The notes below the pieces were generated by a model that worked only from the letters and a program-made list of their open reading frames with translations, did not search any database and was not told where the DNA came from. DNA of 15,952 bases from Candidatus Eiseniibacteriota bacterium. GTDB taxonomy: Bacteria; Arandabacterota; Arandabacteria; JAGLYR01. Positions 1-7,318 of this stretch are shown one piece after another. The position numbers and the translations under genes are program-made. Location: positions 1 to 15,952 of the forward strand of contig JAGLYR010000064.1 in assembly GCA_023132135.1 (NCBI GenBank), written 5' to 3'. Position 1 is the first letter of the stretch; every line of letters begins with the position of its first letter.

Positions 1-2
1 TG

Positions 3-23
3 TAGCCTGAATAACCCAGGCTA
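3..23 (-). terminator. Hairpin/repeat copy at the trxB stop codon
   Basis: A perfect 7-bp inverted repeat (TAGCCTG at 3-9 and CAGGCTA at 17-23, loop AATAACC) begins exactly at the trxB stop codon, so TAG is the first base triplet of the stem on the minus strand. There is no U-tract, so a role as an intrinsic terminator is uncertain. The minus-strand reading CTAGCCTGGGTTATTCA is identical over 17 nt to the sequence at the stop of the last gene (15894-15910), which makes this a member of the dispersed repeat family. Confidence 0.6.
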
Positions 24-968
24 GGGTTGATCACCTGGATAGACGCGATCCTCCATCTCCGCGAGAAACTTGTCCGCTTCCAGGGCGGCCATGCATCCGG
101 AGGCTGCCGCCGTCACTGCCTGCTGGTACACGGAGTCCTGCACATCGCCGCCGGCGAAGACCCCGCGGGCGGTTGTTCGTTGGCGTTCGTCCGTCTTGAC
201 GTATCCGGCTCTGTCCAGGTCCAGGTGACCCTTGAAGACCGCCGTGTTGGGTTCATGGCCGATTGCGCCAAAGAGCCCGTCGATCTCCAACTCCGATATC
301 TTCCCGGTGGGAAGATGCTTGAGCCTGATTCCGGTCACACCTTTCTCGTCATTGCCAAGGATTTCTTCGGTGACGGATTCCATGACCGGGTGGATATTGT
401 CAATGGCCTCGACGCGGGCCTGCAGGGCCGGTCCGCTTCGAAACCGGTCTCTCCGATGGATGAGATGGACGGAGGTGGCCACTTTGGCGAGAATACTCGC
501 TTCTTCCAGGGCCGAATCGCCGCCACCCACCACTGCCACACGGCGGCCCCGGTAGAAGAAAGCATCGCAGGTCGCGCAGTACGAAACGCCTTTCCCGGTG
601 AATTCGGATTCACCCTTAACACCGAGCTTCCTTGCGCTTGCGCCCGTCGCGACGATCACGGTTTTGGCCTGGTATGCTCCGGCCGCGGTTTTGACCGTCA
701 GGGGGTGGTTCCGGAAGTCCACCTCGGTTACCTGCTCCGTGATAATCCTGGTCCCGAAGCGTTCGCACTGCTTTTTCATGAGCGTCATCAGCTCGGGCCC
801 GAGAATGCCCTCGGGAAACCCGGGGAAGTTCTCCACCTTGTCGGTGATGGTCAGCTGCCCGCCCATCTGCAGTCCTGTAAAGAGCACGGGTTCGAGGTCG
901 GCGCGGGCAGCGTAGATGGCAGCCGTGTAACCGGCGGGGCCGCTGCCGATGATGATGACGGAATGCAT
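21..968 (-). CDS. trxB: Thioredoxin reductase (NADPH-dependent flavoprotein)
   Basis: This enzyme transfers electrons from NADPH through FAD and a redox disulfide to thioredoxin in the cytoplasm. The N-terminus carries the FAD dinucleotide-binding motif GSGPAG (residues 8-13). The redox-active CATC motif has its cysteines at 131 and 134, and is followed by the NADPH-binding glycine motif VVGGGDSALEEA and by HRRDRFR, the arginine pattern typical of NADPH preference. The C-terminal GGDVQDSVYQQAVTAAASGC is the second FAD-binding block. The length (315 aa) is normal for the low-molecular-weight bacterial enzyme. An in-frame TTG lies two codons upstream at 974, but the ATG at 968 is preferred because AGGAGG lies 8 nt before it. 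The gene directly follows a purine permease, and its Shine-Dalgarno overlaps that gene's stop codon, so the two are probably co-transcribed. Its stop TAG lies inside a 7-bp hairpin repeat. Assignment is firm; whether it reduces thioredoxin or a related partner cannot be read from sequence. Confidence 0.96.
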   Translation of the reverse strand: MHSVIIIGSGPAGYTAAIYAARADLEPVLFTGLQMGGQLTITDKVENFPGFPEGILGPELMTLMKKQCERFGTRIITEQVTEVDFRNHPLTVKTAAGAYQAKTVIVATGASARKLGVKGESEFTGKGVSYCATCDAFFYRGRRVAVVGGGDSALEEASILAKVATSVHLIHRRDRFRSGPALQARVEAIDNIHPVMESVTEEILGNDEKGVTGIRLKHLPTGKISELEIDGLFGAIGHEPNTAVFKGHLDLDRAGYVKTDERQRTTARGVFAGGDVQDSVYQQAVTAAASGCMAALEADKFLAEMEDRVYPGDQP

Positions 969-976
969 TTGCAAAA

Positions 977-982
977 CCTCCT
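977..982 (-). promoter_or_regulatory. trxB ribosome binding site overlapping the permease stop
   Basis: On the minus strand AGGAGG (982 down to 977) sits 8 nt before the ATG at 968 and overlaps the last bases of the upstream permease stop codon (TAG, 983-981). This decides the trxB start over the TTG at 974 and indicates translational coupling in a two-gene operon. Confidence 0.8.
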
Positions 983-2303
983 ATCCAAGGAATGCGTACC
1001 TCAGTGCGAAGAGCACAGCCAGGACATAGATGAGTGGACTCACCTTCCTGCCCTGCCCGGAAAAAAGCTTGAGAATAGCGTATGAAACAAGTCCCAGTGC
1101 CAGCCCGTCCGAGATACTGAAGAACAGGGGCATACCCAGCATGGTGAGAAACGCCGGGATTGCCTCGCTCGGATCGTCCAGCGGTATGTTGCGGATGCTC
1201 TTCAGCATGAGACTCCCCACAATGATCAGCACCGGTGCGGTAACCGGATAGAGAACAGTCCCGGGAGCAATCTCCGTTCCTCCCCCGATCATACTGACCA
1301 GGGGATGGAAGAAGAGCGCAATCAGGAACAGCGCGCCCGTCACGAGGTTGGAGAGCCCGGTGCGGCTGCCCTGGGCCACCCCTGCCGCGCTCTCGATGTA
1401 GCTCGTGACTGTCGAGGTGCCCAGGAGTGCACCGACCGTTGTCCCTGTGGCGTCGGCGAAGAGCGCCCGCTCCGAACGGGGAAGTTCCCCATCCTTCATC
1501 AGCCCGGCCTGGTGCGCCACCCCGACCAGTGTCCCCACCGTGTCGAAGATGTCCAGGTACAGGAACACGATGACAACCGTGATGAGTTCCAGGCTGAAGA
1601 GACCTGAGAAATCGAGTTGCAGGAATGTCGGAGACAGGGAAGGCGGCGCGGAGGCGATTCCCTGGAATCGAACCAGGCCCAGGACCACTGCGCCGATGGC
1701 CGTGAAGAGGATGCCGATGAGCAACGCTCCCTGCACGCCGAGGACAAGGAGAACAGAGGTCGCGAGCAAGCCGGCGAGACTGAGTAGCACAGGGCGGCTG
1801 GAAAGGTCACCCAGTGTGACGAGAGTTCCGGGAGCGTCCACAACCAGCCCGGCCCACTGAAGCCCCACAAAGGCGATGAGGAGGCCGATCCCGACGGCAA
1901 TTGCGCTCTGGAGCGAGCGGGGAATGACAGAGAGGATGATGGACCGGAAACGGAACACCGACAGGACCATGAAAATGGCTCCGGCTACAAACACCGCGGC
2001 CAGCGCTTTTTGCCACGGAACTCCCATGGCCACACAGACGGTGAAGGTGAAGTAGAAGTTGTGCCCCATGGCCGGAGCCAGGGCCACGGGGTAATTGGCC
2101 AGAAACGCCATGGCGAAGCAGGCGACTGCGCTGGAGATGCAGGTGGCGACCATCACCGCGCCGAAGTCCATTCCGGCAGCCGAGAGGACGGCGGGCTGGA
2201 CGAAGATGATGTATGCCATGGTCGCGAAGGTGGTGGATCCGCCCACCACCTCCGAGCGAATGTCGGTTCCGTTCTCGCTCAGTTTGAAGAGTCGTTCCAG
2301 CAT
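981..2303 (-). CDS. NCS2-family purine permease (AzgA/GhxP-like)
   Basis: This is a 440-aa polytopic inner-membrane protein of the nucleobase-cation symporter 2 family, most like the AzgA/PbuG branch (adenine, hypoxanthine or guanine uptake by proton symport). Recognisable blocks are GGSTTFATMAYIIFVQPAVL near residues 21-40, the TM3 motif ANYPVALAPAMGHNFYF at about 69-85, FLYLDIFDTVGTLVGVAHQAG, and ADATGTTVGALLGTSTVTSYIESAAGV, the family signature around the substrate site. The TM3 motif departs from the better-known ALAPGMGLNAYF form, so substrate specificity should not be assumed. The ATG at 2303 has GGAGG about 8 nt upstream. The gene is first in an operon with trxB and diverges from the flavodiiron gene. 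No purine-riboswitch-like fold was recognised in the short leader. Family assignment is confident; substrate is inference. Confidence 0.92.
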   Translation of the reverse strand: MLERLFKLSENGTDIRSEVVGGSTTFATMAYIIFVQPAVLSAAGMDFGAVMVATCISSAVACFAMAFLANYPVALAPAMGHNFYFTFTVCVAMGVPWQKALAAVFVAGAIFMVLSVFRFRSIILSVIPRSLQSAIAVGIGLLIAFVGLQWAGLVVDAPGTLVTLGDLSSRPVLLSLAGLLATSVLLVLGVQGALLIGILFTAIGAVVLGLVRFQGIASAPPSLSPTFLQLDFSGLFSLELITVVIVFLYLDIFDTVGTLVGVAHQAGLMKDGELPRSERALFADATGTTVGALLGTSTVTSYIESAAGVAQGSRTGLSNLVTGALFLIALFFHPLVSMIGGGTEIAPGTVLYPVTAPVLIIVGSLMLKSIRNIPLDDPSEAIPAFLTMLGMPLFFSISDGLALGLVSYAILKLFSGQGRKVSPLIYVLAVLFALRYAFLG

Positions 2304-2345
2304 GGAAGGTTCCCTCCTTGGCGATCTTCTGGATGCCAGGAGAAC

Positions 2346-2375
2346 ACTCTAGCAGAGGGTGGGGGACACCGACAA
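2346..2375 (-). promoter_or_regulatory. Putative promoter of the permease-trxB operon
   Basis: On the minus strand TTGTCG (2375-2370) and TAGAGT (2351-2346) are separated by 18 bp, about 42 nt upstream of the permease ATG. The -35 matches TTGACA at 4 of 6 positions and the -10 matches TATAAT at 4 of 6. The call is helped by the same TAGAGT -10 occurring with a perfect -35 upstream of the ABC operon. It remains a weak call from sequence only. Confidence 0.35.
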
Positions 2376-2410
2376 GCGCTTCCTAGGCCACCTTTCGCTT
2401 GTTTGCGCGC

Positions 2411-2439
2411 TTGCACCGGGTCTCTGGGCGGGGTAGAGT
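2411..2439 (+). promoter_or_regulatory. Putative promoter of the flavodiiron-phosphatase operon
   Basis: TTGCAC (2411-2416), a 17-bp spacer and TAGAGT (2434-2439) lie 47 nt before the flavodiiron ATG. The -35 is poor (3 of 6), but the spacing is ideal and the -10 hexamer is the same as in two other candidate promoters here. Inference only. Confidence 0.3.
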
Positions 2440-2486
2440 AAGAAACGGAACGTTGCCGATTGATATGGCAGGGGAAGGAGACAATC

Positions 2487-3656
2487 ATGAAGGCGAGACG
2501 GATCTGCAGTGGAGTCCGGTGGATGGGCGCAGTGGACTGGAATCGACGCTTGTTCGATGCACTGATCCCTCTGCCGGACGGAACGAGCTATAACGCCTAC
2601 CTCGTCAAGGGGTCGGAGAAAACCGCCCTTCTGGATACGGTCGACCCAACTATGGAAAACGTGCTGATGCAGCAGTTGAGCGATGTGGAGACCATCGACT
2701 ACATCGTCGCTCATCACGCCGAGCAGGACCACTCAGGCACGATTCCAGCCGTACTGCGGAAATACCCCCACGCCAGGCTCGTGTGCTCACAAAAAGCCAA
2801 GGCCATGCTTGTGGATCATCTTCACGTCCCGCCGGAGAACATCCAGACGGTTAAAGATGGAGAAACCCTTTCGCTGGGGAACAAGACACTGCAGTTCGTT
2901 TACACACCGTGGGTCCATTGGCCCGAGACCATGGTGACGCACCTCCCGGAGGACAAGATCCTGTTCACCTGTGATTTCTTTGGATCTCATCTGGCCACTT
3001 CCGGGCTCTACGCGGGTGATAATCCATATGTGTACGAGGCGGCGAAGCGGTACTACGGCGAGATCATGATGCCGTTTCGCAAGGCGATTCAGAACAACCT
3101 GACGAAGATCGCAGATCTCGAGTTTGACCTGATTGCTCCAAGCCATGGTCCAATCCACGACAAACCCGCCCGCATTCTCGATGCATACAGAGACTGGGTG
3201 TCGGATAGCGTGTCGAATCTTGTCGTCATCCCCTACATCTCGATGCACGGAAGTACCGAAACCATGGTGGACTATCTCGTGAGCGCATTGGCAGAGCGTG
3301 GTGTCAATGTCCAGACATTCAATCTGGAGGTAACCGACATCGGCAAACTGGCAATATCGCTGGTAGACGCTGCCACGATTGTGATCGGCACCCCGACAGT
3401 CCACATGGGGCCGCATCCGGCAGTCTTCTCCGCCACCCATTTGGCAAACGCGCTGCGGCCCAAATTGAAATATGCCGCCATCATCGGTTCGTACGGGTGG
3501 GGCACCAAGGTGGTGGAACAGATCTCCGGCCTGATTCCGAATCTCAAAGTCGAGATCCTTGGCGCGGTGCTGTGCAAGGGTCTCCCGCGGCCGGAAGATT
3601 TCACCGCTCTGGACGGTCTTGCGGACACGATCAAGGAGAAACACTCACAGGTTTGA
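2487..3656 (+). CDS. A-type flavodiiron protein (O2/NO reductase)
   Basis: Flavodiiron proteins reduce O2 to water and/or NO to N2O at a non-haem diiron site, with FMN relaying electrons, usually from rubredoxin. The N-terminal metallo-beta-lactamase-like domain (about residues 1-240) keeps every expected iron ligand: H77, E79, D81 and H82 in HHAEQDH, then H144 (WVHWPETM), D163 (FTCDFFGSH) and H220 (APSHGPIH). The C-terminal flavodoxin domain (about 245-389) has the FMN phosphate loop SMHGSTETM plus GTPTVHMGPHP and SYGWGTK. There is no extra rubredoxin or flavin-reductase domain, so this is the short class A, 389 aa. An upstream in-frame TTG at 2460 is less likely than the ATG at 2487, which has GGAAGGAG six bases before it. 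No rubredoxin gene is in the window; trxB lies on the divergent side. The phosphatase gene follows after 25 nt. The choice of O2 versus NO cannot be made from sequence. Confidence 0.95.
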   Translation: MKARRICSGVRWMGAVDWNRRLFDALIPLPDGTSYNAYLVKGSEKTALLDTVDPTMENVLMQQLSDVETIDYIVAHHAEQDHSGTIPAVLRKYPHARLVCSQKAKAMLVDHLHVPPENIQTVKDGETLSLGNKTLQFVYTPWVHWPETMVTHLPEDKILFTCDFFGSHLATSGLYAGDNPYVYEAAKRYYGEIMMPFRKAIQNNLTKIADLEFDLIAPSHGPIHDKPARILDAYRDWVSDSVSNLVVIPYISMHGSTETMVDYLVSALAERGVNVQTFNLEVTDIGKLAISLVDAATIVIGTPTVHMGPHPAVFSATHLANALRPKLKYAAIIGSYGWGTKVVEQISGLIPNLKVEILGAVLCKGLPRPEDFTALDGLADTIKEKHSQV

Positions 3657-3681
3657 ACGTCCCCTGGGGGGCGATAGCCGC

Positions 3682-6345
3682 ATGCGCTACTTTCTCACAA
3701 GGAATATTCTTCTTGCCTGGCTGGGGATGGTCATCTGGCTGGTAGCGGTCCGGGTGGGCGGGGTCCCGGCCCTCCGGTGGGGCACGGAGATTCTCTACCT
3801 GGTCTTCATCTCCTGGATGTTCTACCAGTCCAGGGAGGTGTTCCTGTGGAGTGACGAGCTTCCCATTCGCCGGAGACTGGCGGGGCTTGGGCAGATCAGT
3901 GGGCTGCTCATTGTCACGGCGGCTCTCCTCGTTGTGCAGATGAGCAAGGAAGCGGGCGAGGCCGCTGCCGCCCAGGCGGCTTCTTCTTTCGGCTCGCAGC
4001 TGGCCTTCGGCGTTCTGCAGGGTGTCCTGCTTTTGCTCATCGGTTGCGCGGCCGTGATTCTCGCCAGTCTGGTGTTTCATGAAGCGGGAACGGCCTGGAA
4101 AGTGATCTCTGGTGTCATGTGCGGGGTGCTGCTTCTCGGCAGCTGCCTGCTGTCGAGCGGCGATGGGTGGATGTGGCTCATTGTCCTGGCTCTTGTGCCG
4201 TCGTTCCGGACGTCTTGGACGGAGGACTTTTCCGCAAAGCTCAAGACAGCAATCTTCTTCTTCGGATTCGTCATCTTTTTTCTCCTTGCTCTCTTTCAGG
4301 CCAAGGTCACGTGGAGTGGGGTGGAACAGTATCTCCTTCCCGTTCTCGAGGTCGAGATGGGGCGGTTCCCGGCAGGTCTGACGCGGGCCGTCCTCCTTCT
4401 GCTCGTGGCCCACGTGGTCCTGTTCCAGCTGAAGATGATCTTCTCCCCCATGACGCGGGTCGCTGCCTTGCGCGGGGGACTCCGAACCAAGCTCATCCTT
4501 TTCTATGTGGCCGCCGGAGCCATTCCGCTGATTCTCATGGTTCTCATTCTGTCCATCGGGTTCTACATTGTGCTTGGTGGCTACCGGGCTTCACTGGCCA
4601 AGAAGCTGGCTGCGGATTATGCGGAGACGTGTCTCGACCTGAGCGAGCGGGTGGCGCGGGATCCCGGCATCCTCCGCTGGGCCCGTACGGTCCCGCTGGA
4701 GCCTGGCGCCGTTGCTACGGACCAGGAAATCTCGGAGCAGCTGTCGGCTTGGGTTGCCGAGGAGGAACTGGGTGCGGGTGTGGGGTATGTCCTGGTCCAG
4801 GTCCAGGCCGACTCCTCGAGGCTTGTGGCGCGAAGCGACGGGACGCCGGCGCAGCGCGCGCCGGGCTACTGGATCCCCGATTGGTCGGTGGACGCTTCCC
4901 GCGCCGGGTTGGTGCCCGCGCTGGAAAACGTGTGGGGCCGCGGTGTGACCGGGTTGGCTCTTGGAGACCGGCGGTTGCTGGTGGAGGTCGGCGTTGCCCT
5001 GGACCTGGTGTTTCTCGATAGGATGAAGCGTCTCACCGGGGTGGACTTCGAACTCAGCAACGGATACTGGTTGCACCTGACGGTCGCGCGGGGGCAGGTC
5101 ACAGCGCACCGGGGTGAGGCGCCTGAAGGCCTGGAGGTGAAACCGGAGTGGAGGAGCATTTCCACCATGGCTCCGGACGACCCGCGGTCCGAGAGTTTCC
5201 TCGACCGGCGGCTCTACTTCGGAGGCGCGTTCCTGCCCGAGATCGACTGGACCACTGGGGAAACGGTCGAGAAGATCGCGGGCATGCTGCTCATCCGGAC
5301 ATCCATCCGGAATCTGTACAAGGTGCTCTTTGCTCCCGAGAACACAATTAACATGTTGCTCCTGGTCGTGGTCGGGATTCTGGCCGTGCTGTTCCTCGTG
5401 ATCACCCTGGTTGCCGCGGGCGTTGGAGTGCGCGTTGTCCGTAATATCACCCGATCTGTGGGGGCTCTGAAAAAAGGAACGCAGCGGGTGCGAGCGGGGG
5501 ATTTCGACTACCGGATTCACCTGACCTCCCGGGATGAATTCGAGGATCTTGCGGAGTCGTTCAACGTGATGAGCGCCGAGGTCCGGCGGATGCTGATCGC
5601 CGTTCAGGAAAAGGAGAAACTGGAGGCGGAGCTCCGGATTGCCCGGAGCATCCAGGAGAGACTCCTTCCCCAGGAGCAACCCCGGCTTCCGGGCTTTGAA
5701 GTGCTTGGCAGCTCAATGTCCGCCCGGGAGGTGGGTGGGGACTACTTCGATTTCATTAGTTTTGATGCCGGTTCCTGGGGCGTAGCCGTGGGGGATGTCT
5801 CCGGCAAGGGTGTGACGGCTGCGCTCCTCATGGCGAATCTTCAGGCGGGCCTGAGGGCATTCGCCAGCAAACCGTCACAGATTGCGGGAGTGATGGAACG
5901 GCTCAACCTGCAGCTGCTCCGGACCACGGCCGCGGAGATGTACGCCACCTTTTTCTACGGGGTTCTGGATAGCAGGACCCGGGTTTTTTCTTTTTCGAAC
6001 GCGGGGCACAATCCCCCTCTACTGGTACGGGCCAACGGCACGACCGAGCTTCTGGACGCCGGGGGGCTTCCCCTGGGGATGATGGAAGGATTCCCGTACG
6101 AGGAGGCGAAGGTGGAGATGGCCCCCGGCGACCTCCTGGTCCTGTACACCGATGGCGTGACAGAGGCGGAGAATGCCCAGGGCGACCAGCTGGGGGACGA
6201 TGGTTTCCTGGAGGTCGTAGTGTCCTCGAGAGGCGAGGGCGTCCAGGCAGTCCAGGAACGGATTCACGAGGCGGTCAGGGAGTTCGCCGCGGGGCATGAG
6301 CAGTCGGATGACCTGACGCTGGTCATCGTGAAATGTACCGTGTAG
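3682..6345 (+). CDS. Membrane-anchored PP2C/SpoIIE phosphatase with HAMP
   Basis: This is an 887-aa sensor phosphatase of the RsbU/SpoIIE (PPM) family. Such enzymes usually dephosphorylate anti-sigma antagonists in partner-switching pathways. Roughly nine hydrophobic segments fill residues 1-310, the last (LRTKLILFYVAAGAIPLILM onward) being reminiscent of NtrY-type sensors. A soluble, presumably periplasmic stretch covers about 315-550 and matches nothing I recognise. A further TM segment lies at about 555-585, then HAMP (about 585-637, ending DEFEDLAESFNVM), a short helical linker (EKEKLEAELRIARSIQERLLP), and the catalytic domain to the C-terminus. The metal-binding aspartates are present: D687 in GGDYFD, D705 in GDVSGKG, D824 in YTDGVTEA and D876/D877 in SDDLTL. 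The ATG at 3682 is chosen because homology-like hydrophobic sequence starts there; the upstream in-frame extension overlaps the flavodiiron gene. Only a weak G-rich ribosome site precedes it. No anti-sigma kinase or STAS partner lies in the window. Confidence 0.93.
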   Translation: MRYFLTRNILLAWLGMVIWLVAVRVGGVPALRWGTEILYLVFISWMFYQSREVFLWSDELPIRRRLAGLGQISGLLIVTAALLVVQMSKEAGEAAAAQAASSFGSQLAFGVLQGVLLLLIGCAAVILASLVFHEAGTAWKVISGVMCGVLLLGSCLLSSGDGWMWLIVLALVPSFRTSWTEDFSAKLKTAIFFFGFVIFFLLALFQAKVTWSGVEQYLLPVLEVEMGRFPAGLTRAVLLLLVAHVVLFQLKMIFSPMTRVAALRGGLRTKLILFYVAAGAIPLILMVLILSIGFYIVLGGYRASLAKKLAADYAETCLDLSERVARDPGILRWARTVPLEPGAVATDQEISEQLSAWVAEEELGAGVGYVLVQVQADSSRLVARSDGTPAQRAPGYWIPDWSVDASRAGLVPALENVWGRGVTGLALGDRRLLVEVGVALDLVFLDRMKRLTGVDFELSNGYWLHLTVARGQVTAHRGEAPEGLEVKPEWRSISTMAPDDPRSESFLDRRLYFGGAFLPEIDWTTGETVEKIAGMLLIRTSIRNLYKVLFAPENTINMLLLVVVGILAVLFLVITLVAAGVGVRVVRNITRSVGALKKGTQRVRAGDFDYRIHLTSRDEFEDLAESFNVMSAEVRRMLIAVQEKEKLEAELRIARSIQERLLPQEQPRLPGFEVLGSSMSAREVGGDYFDFISFDAGSWGVAVGDVSGKGVTAALLMANLQAGLRAFASKPSQIAGVMERLNLQLLRTTAAEMYATFFYGVLDSRTRVFSFSNAGHNPPLLVRANGTTELLDAGGLPLGMMEGFPYEEAKVEMAPGDLLVLYTDGVTEAENAQGDQLGDDGFLEVVVSSRGEGVQAVQERIHEAVREFAAGHEQSDDLTLVIVKCTV

Positions 6346-6360
6346 CCCCCTCCGGGGGCT
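6344..6360 (+). terminator. GC hairpin at the phosphatase stop codon
   Basis: AGCCCCC (6344-6350), loop TCC, and GGGGGCT (6354-6360) form a perfect 7-bp stem that starts within the phosphatase TAG stop. It is followed by a pyrimidine-rich stretch with short T runs (to 6386) rather than a clean U-tract. It may end transcription of the flavodiiron-phosphatase operon. Like other gene ends here, the sequence reads TAGCC from the stop codon and runs into TTCA. Confidence 0.5.
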
Positions 6361-6372
6361 TCAACCCCTCCA

Positions 6373-6421
6373 ATGCCCTTTTCCTTGGACTAGGGACTAG
6401 GGACTACGCACTAGGGACTTG
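6373..6421. repeat. Leader 15-mer plus five-unit heptamer array
   Basis: The 15-mer ATGCCCTTTTCCTTG (6373-6387) runs into five consecutive 7-bp units: GGACTAG, GGACTAG, GGACTAC, GCACTAG, GGACTTG (6387-6421). The array lies between the convergent phosphatase and ABC permease genes. The 15-mer recurs identically at 10222-10236, again directly before a heptamer array of different sequence, and the tail CTAGGGACTTGTTCT (6411-6425) recurs with one change at 10206-10220. Confidence 0.85.
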
Positions 6422-6436
6422 TTCTGCGGCAGGTCT

Positions 6437-7306
6437 CTACCTGACCCGACTCCGTGGGTCGAATACTCCCCGCAGCCCTTCTCCCAGCAGGTTGAACCCG
6501 ATCACGGTGATTACTACCGCGAGTCCGGGGAATGTGGAAATCCACCAGGCGTCAAGGAGTGTGGCGCGGCCGTCGGCAATCATGTTCCCCCAGCTGGCCG
6601 TGGGAGGCTGGACGCCGAATCCCAGGAAGCTGAGCCCGGCCTCCATCAGAATGGTATCTGCAATGGCGAGGGTCGCGGCTACGATGATGGGGCCGGTGGC
6701 ATTGGGCAGGATGTGACGGAGGAGGATTCTCCCCCGGCTGAATCCCAGAGCCCTGGCGGCCTCAATGAAGGTCTGTTCCCGGAGAGAGAGGACCTGGCCG
6801 CGGACCAGGCGCGAGACCCCCATCCATCCCGTCAGTCCCAGGACAAGAACGAGGAGCAGTGTAGAGGGGTTGAAGACGGCGGCCAGCGCGAGGAGGAGAA
6901 CCAGCCGGGGAAAGGCCAGCAGCATGTCCACGCCGCGCATGAGCATCGTGTCCAGCCGCCCGCCCCAGTAGCCTGCCACAGCGCCAACCGCTGTTCCCAG
7001 AGTGATGGCGATGGCCACAGAAGCGACGGCGATCCCCAGGGAAATCCTCGCGCCGTGGAGAACGCGGGAAAAGATATCCCGCCCGAACCTGTCGGTGCCC
7101 ATTGGATGATCGCCGGATGGCGACGCGTAGCGATTGGTAACAATGTCGACTTGAGCCGTGGGATCGTAGGGAGCGAGAAGGGGCGCAAGGATGGCGGTCA
7201 GGCAGAGGGCGGCGACCAGGCCCACACCCACCCGGCCCGCCGCGCTCCCCGCGATCCTGCGAAGCGCGCCGCTACGGCCGCGAAACATGCTGTGGTTCTC
7301 TCCCAT
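6437..7306 (-). CDS. Peptide-type ABC transporter permease (DppC/OppC-like)
   Basis: This inner-membrane subunit of a dipeptide/oligopeptide-type importer pairs with the DppB-like permease encoded just upstream. The 289-aa protein has an N-terminal TM, then HPMGTDRFGRDIFSRVLHGARISL (about residues 67-90), which is diagnostic for the DppC/OppC branch. Further membrane helices follow, and the cytoplasmic EAA loop that docks on the ATPase is at about 182-201 (EAARALGFSRGRILLRHILP). An alternative ATG at 7288 (MFRGRSG) has GGGAGAG about 9 nt upstream and may be the real start; the 7306 ATG has only AAAGG immediately before it. It lies 12 nt after the DppB-like gene and is the last gene of the operon before the convergent phosphatase gene. 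No ATPase gene follows. Family is certain, substrate is not. Confidence 0.93.
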   Translation of the reverse strand: MGENHSMFRGRSGALRRIAGSAAGRVGVGLVAALCLTAILAPLLAPYDPTAQVDIVTNRYASPSGDHPMGTDRFGRDIFSRVLHGARISLGIAVASVAIAITLGTAVGAVAGYWGGRLDTMLMRGVDMLLAFPRLVLLLALAAVFNPSTLLLVLVLGLTGWMGVSRLVRGQVLSLREQTFIEAARALGFSRGRILLRHILPNATGPIIVAATLAIADTILMEAGLSFLGFGVQPPTASWGNMIADGRATLLDAWWISTFPGLAVVITVIGFNLLGEGLRGVFDPRSRVR

Positions 7307-7318
7307 ACCTTTTCCCGG

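Noticed and set aside
2304-2346. Purine riboswitch ahead of the NCS2 permease
   Set aside because: The leader from the candidate promoter is only about 40 nt and shows no three-way junction-like complementarity.
2787-3644. 285-aa minus-strand open frame
   Set aside because: Antisense to the complete flavodiiron protein with all metal ligands; no family match.
6346-6436. Insertion sequence remnant between convergent genes
   Set aside because: There is no transposase fragment or long terminal inverted repeat, and the content is explained by the GC hairpin and heptamer array.
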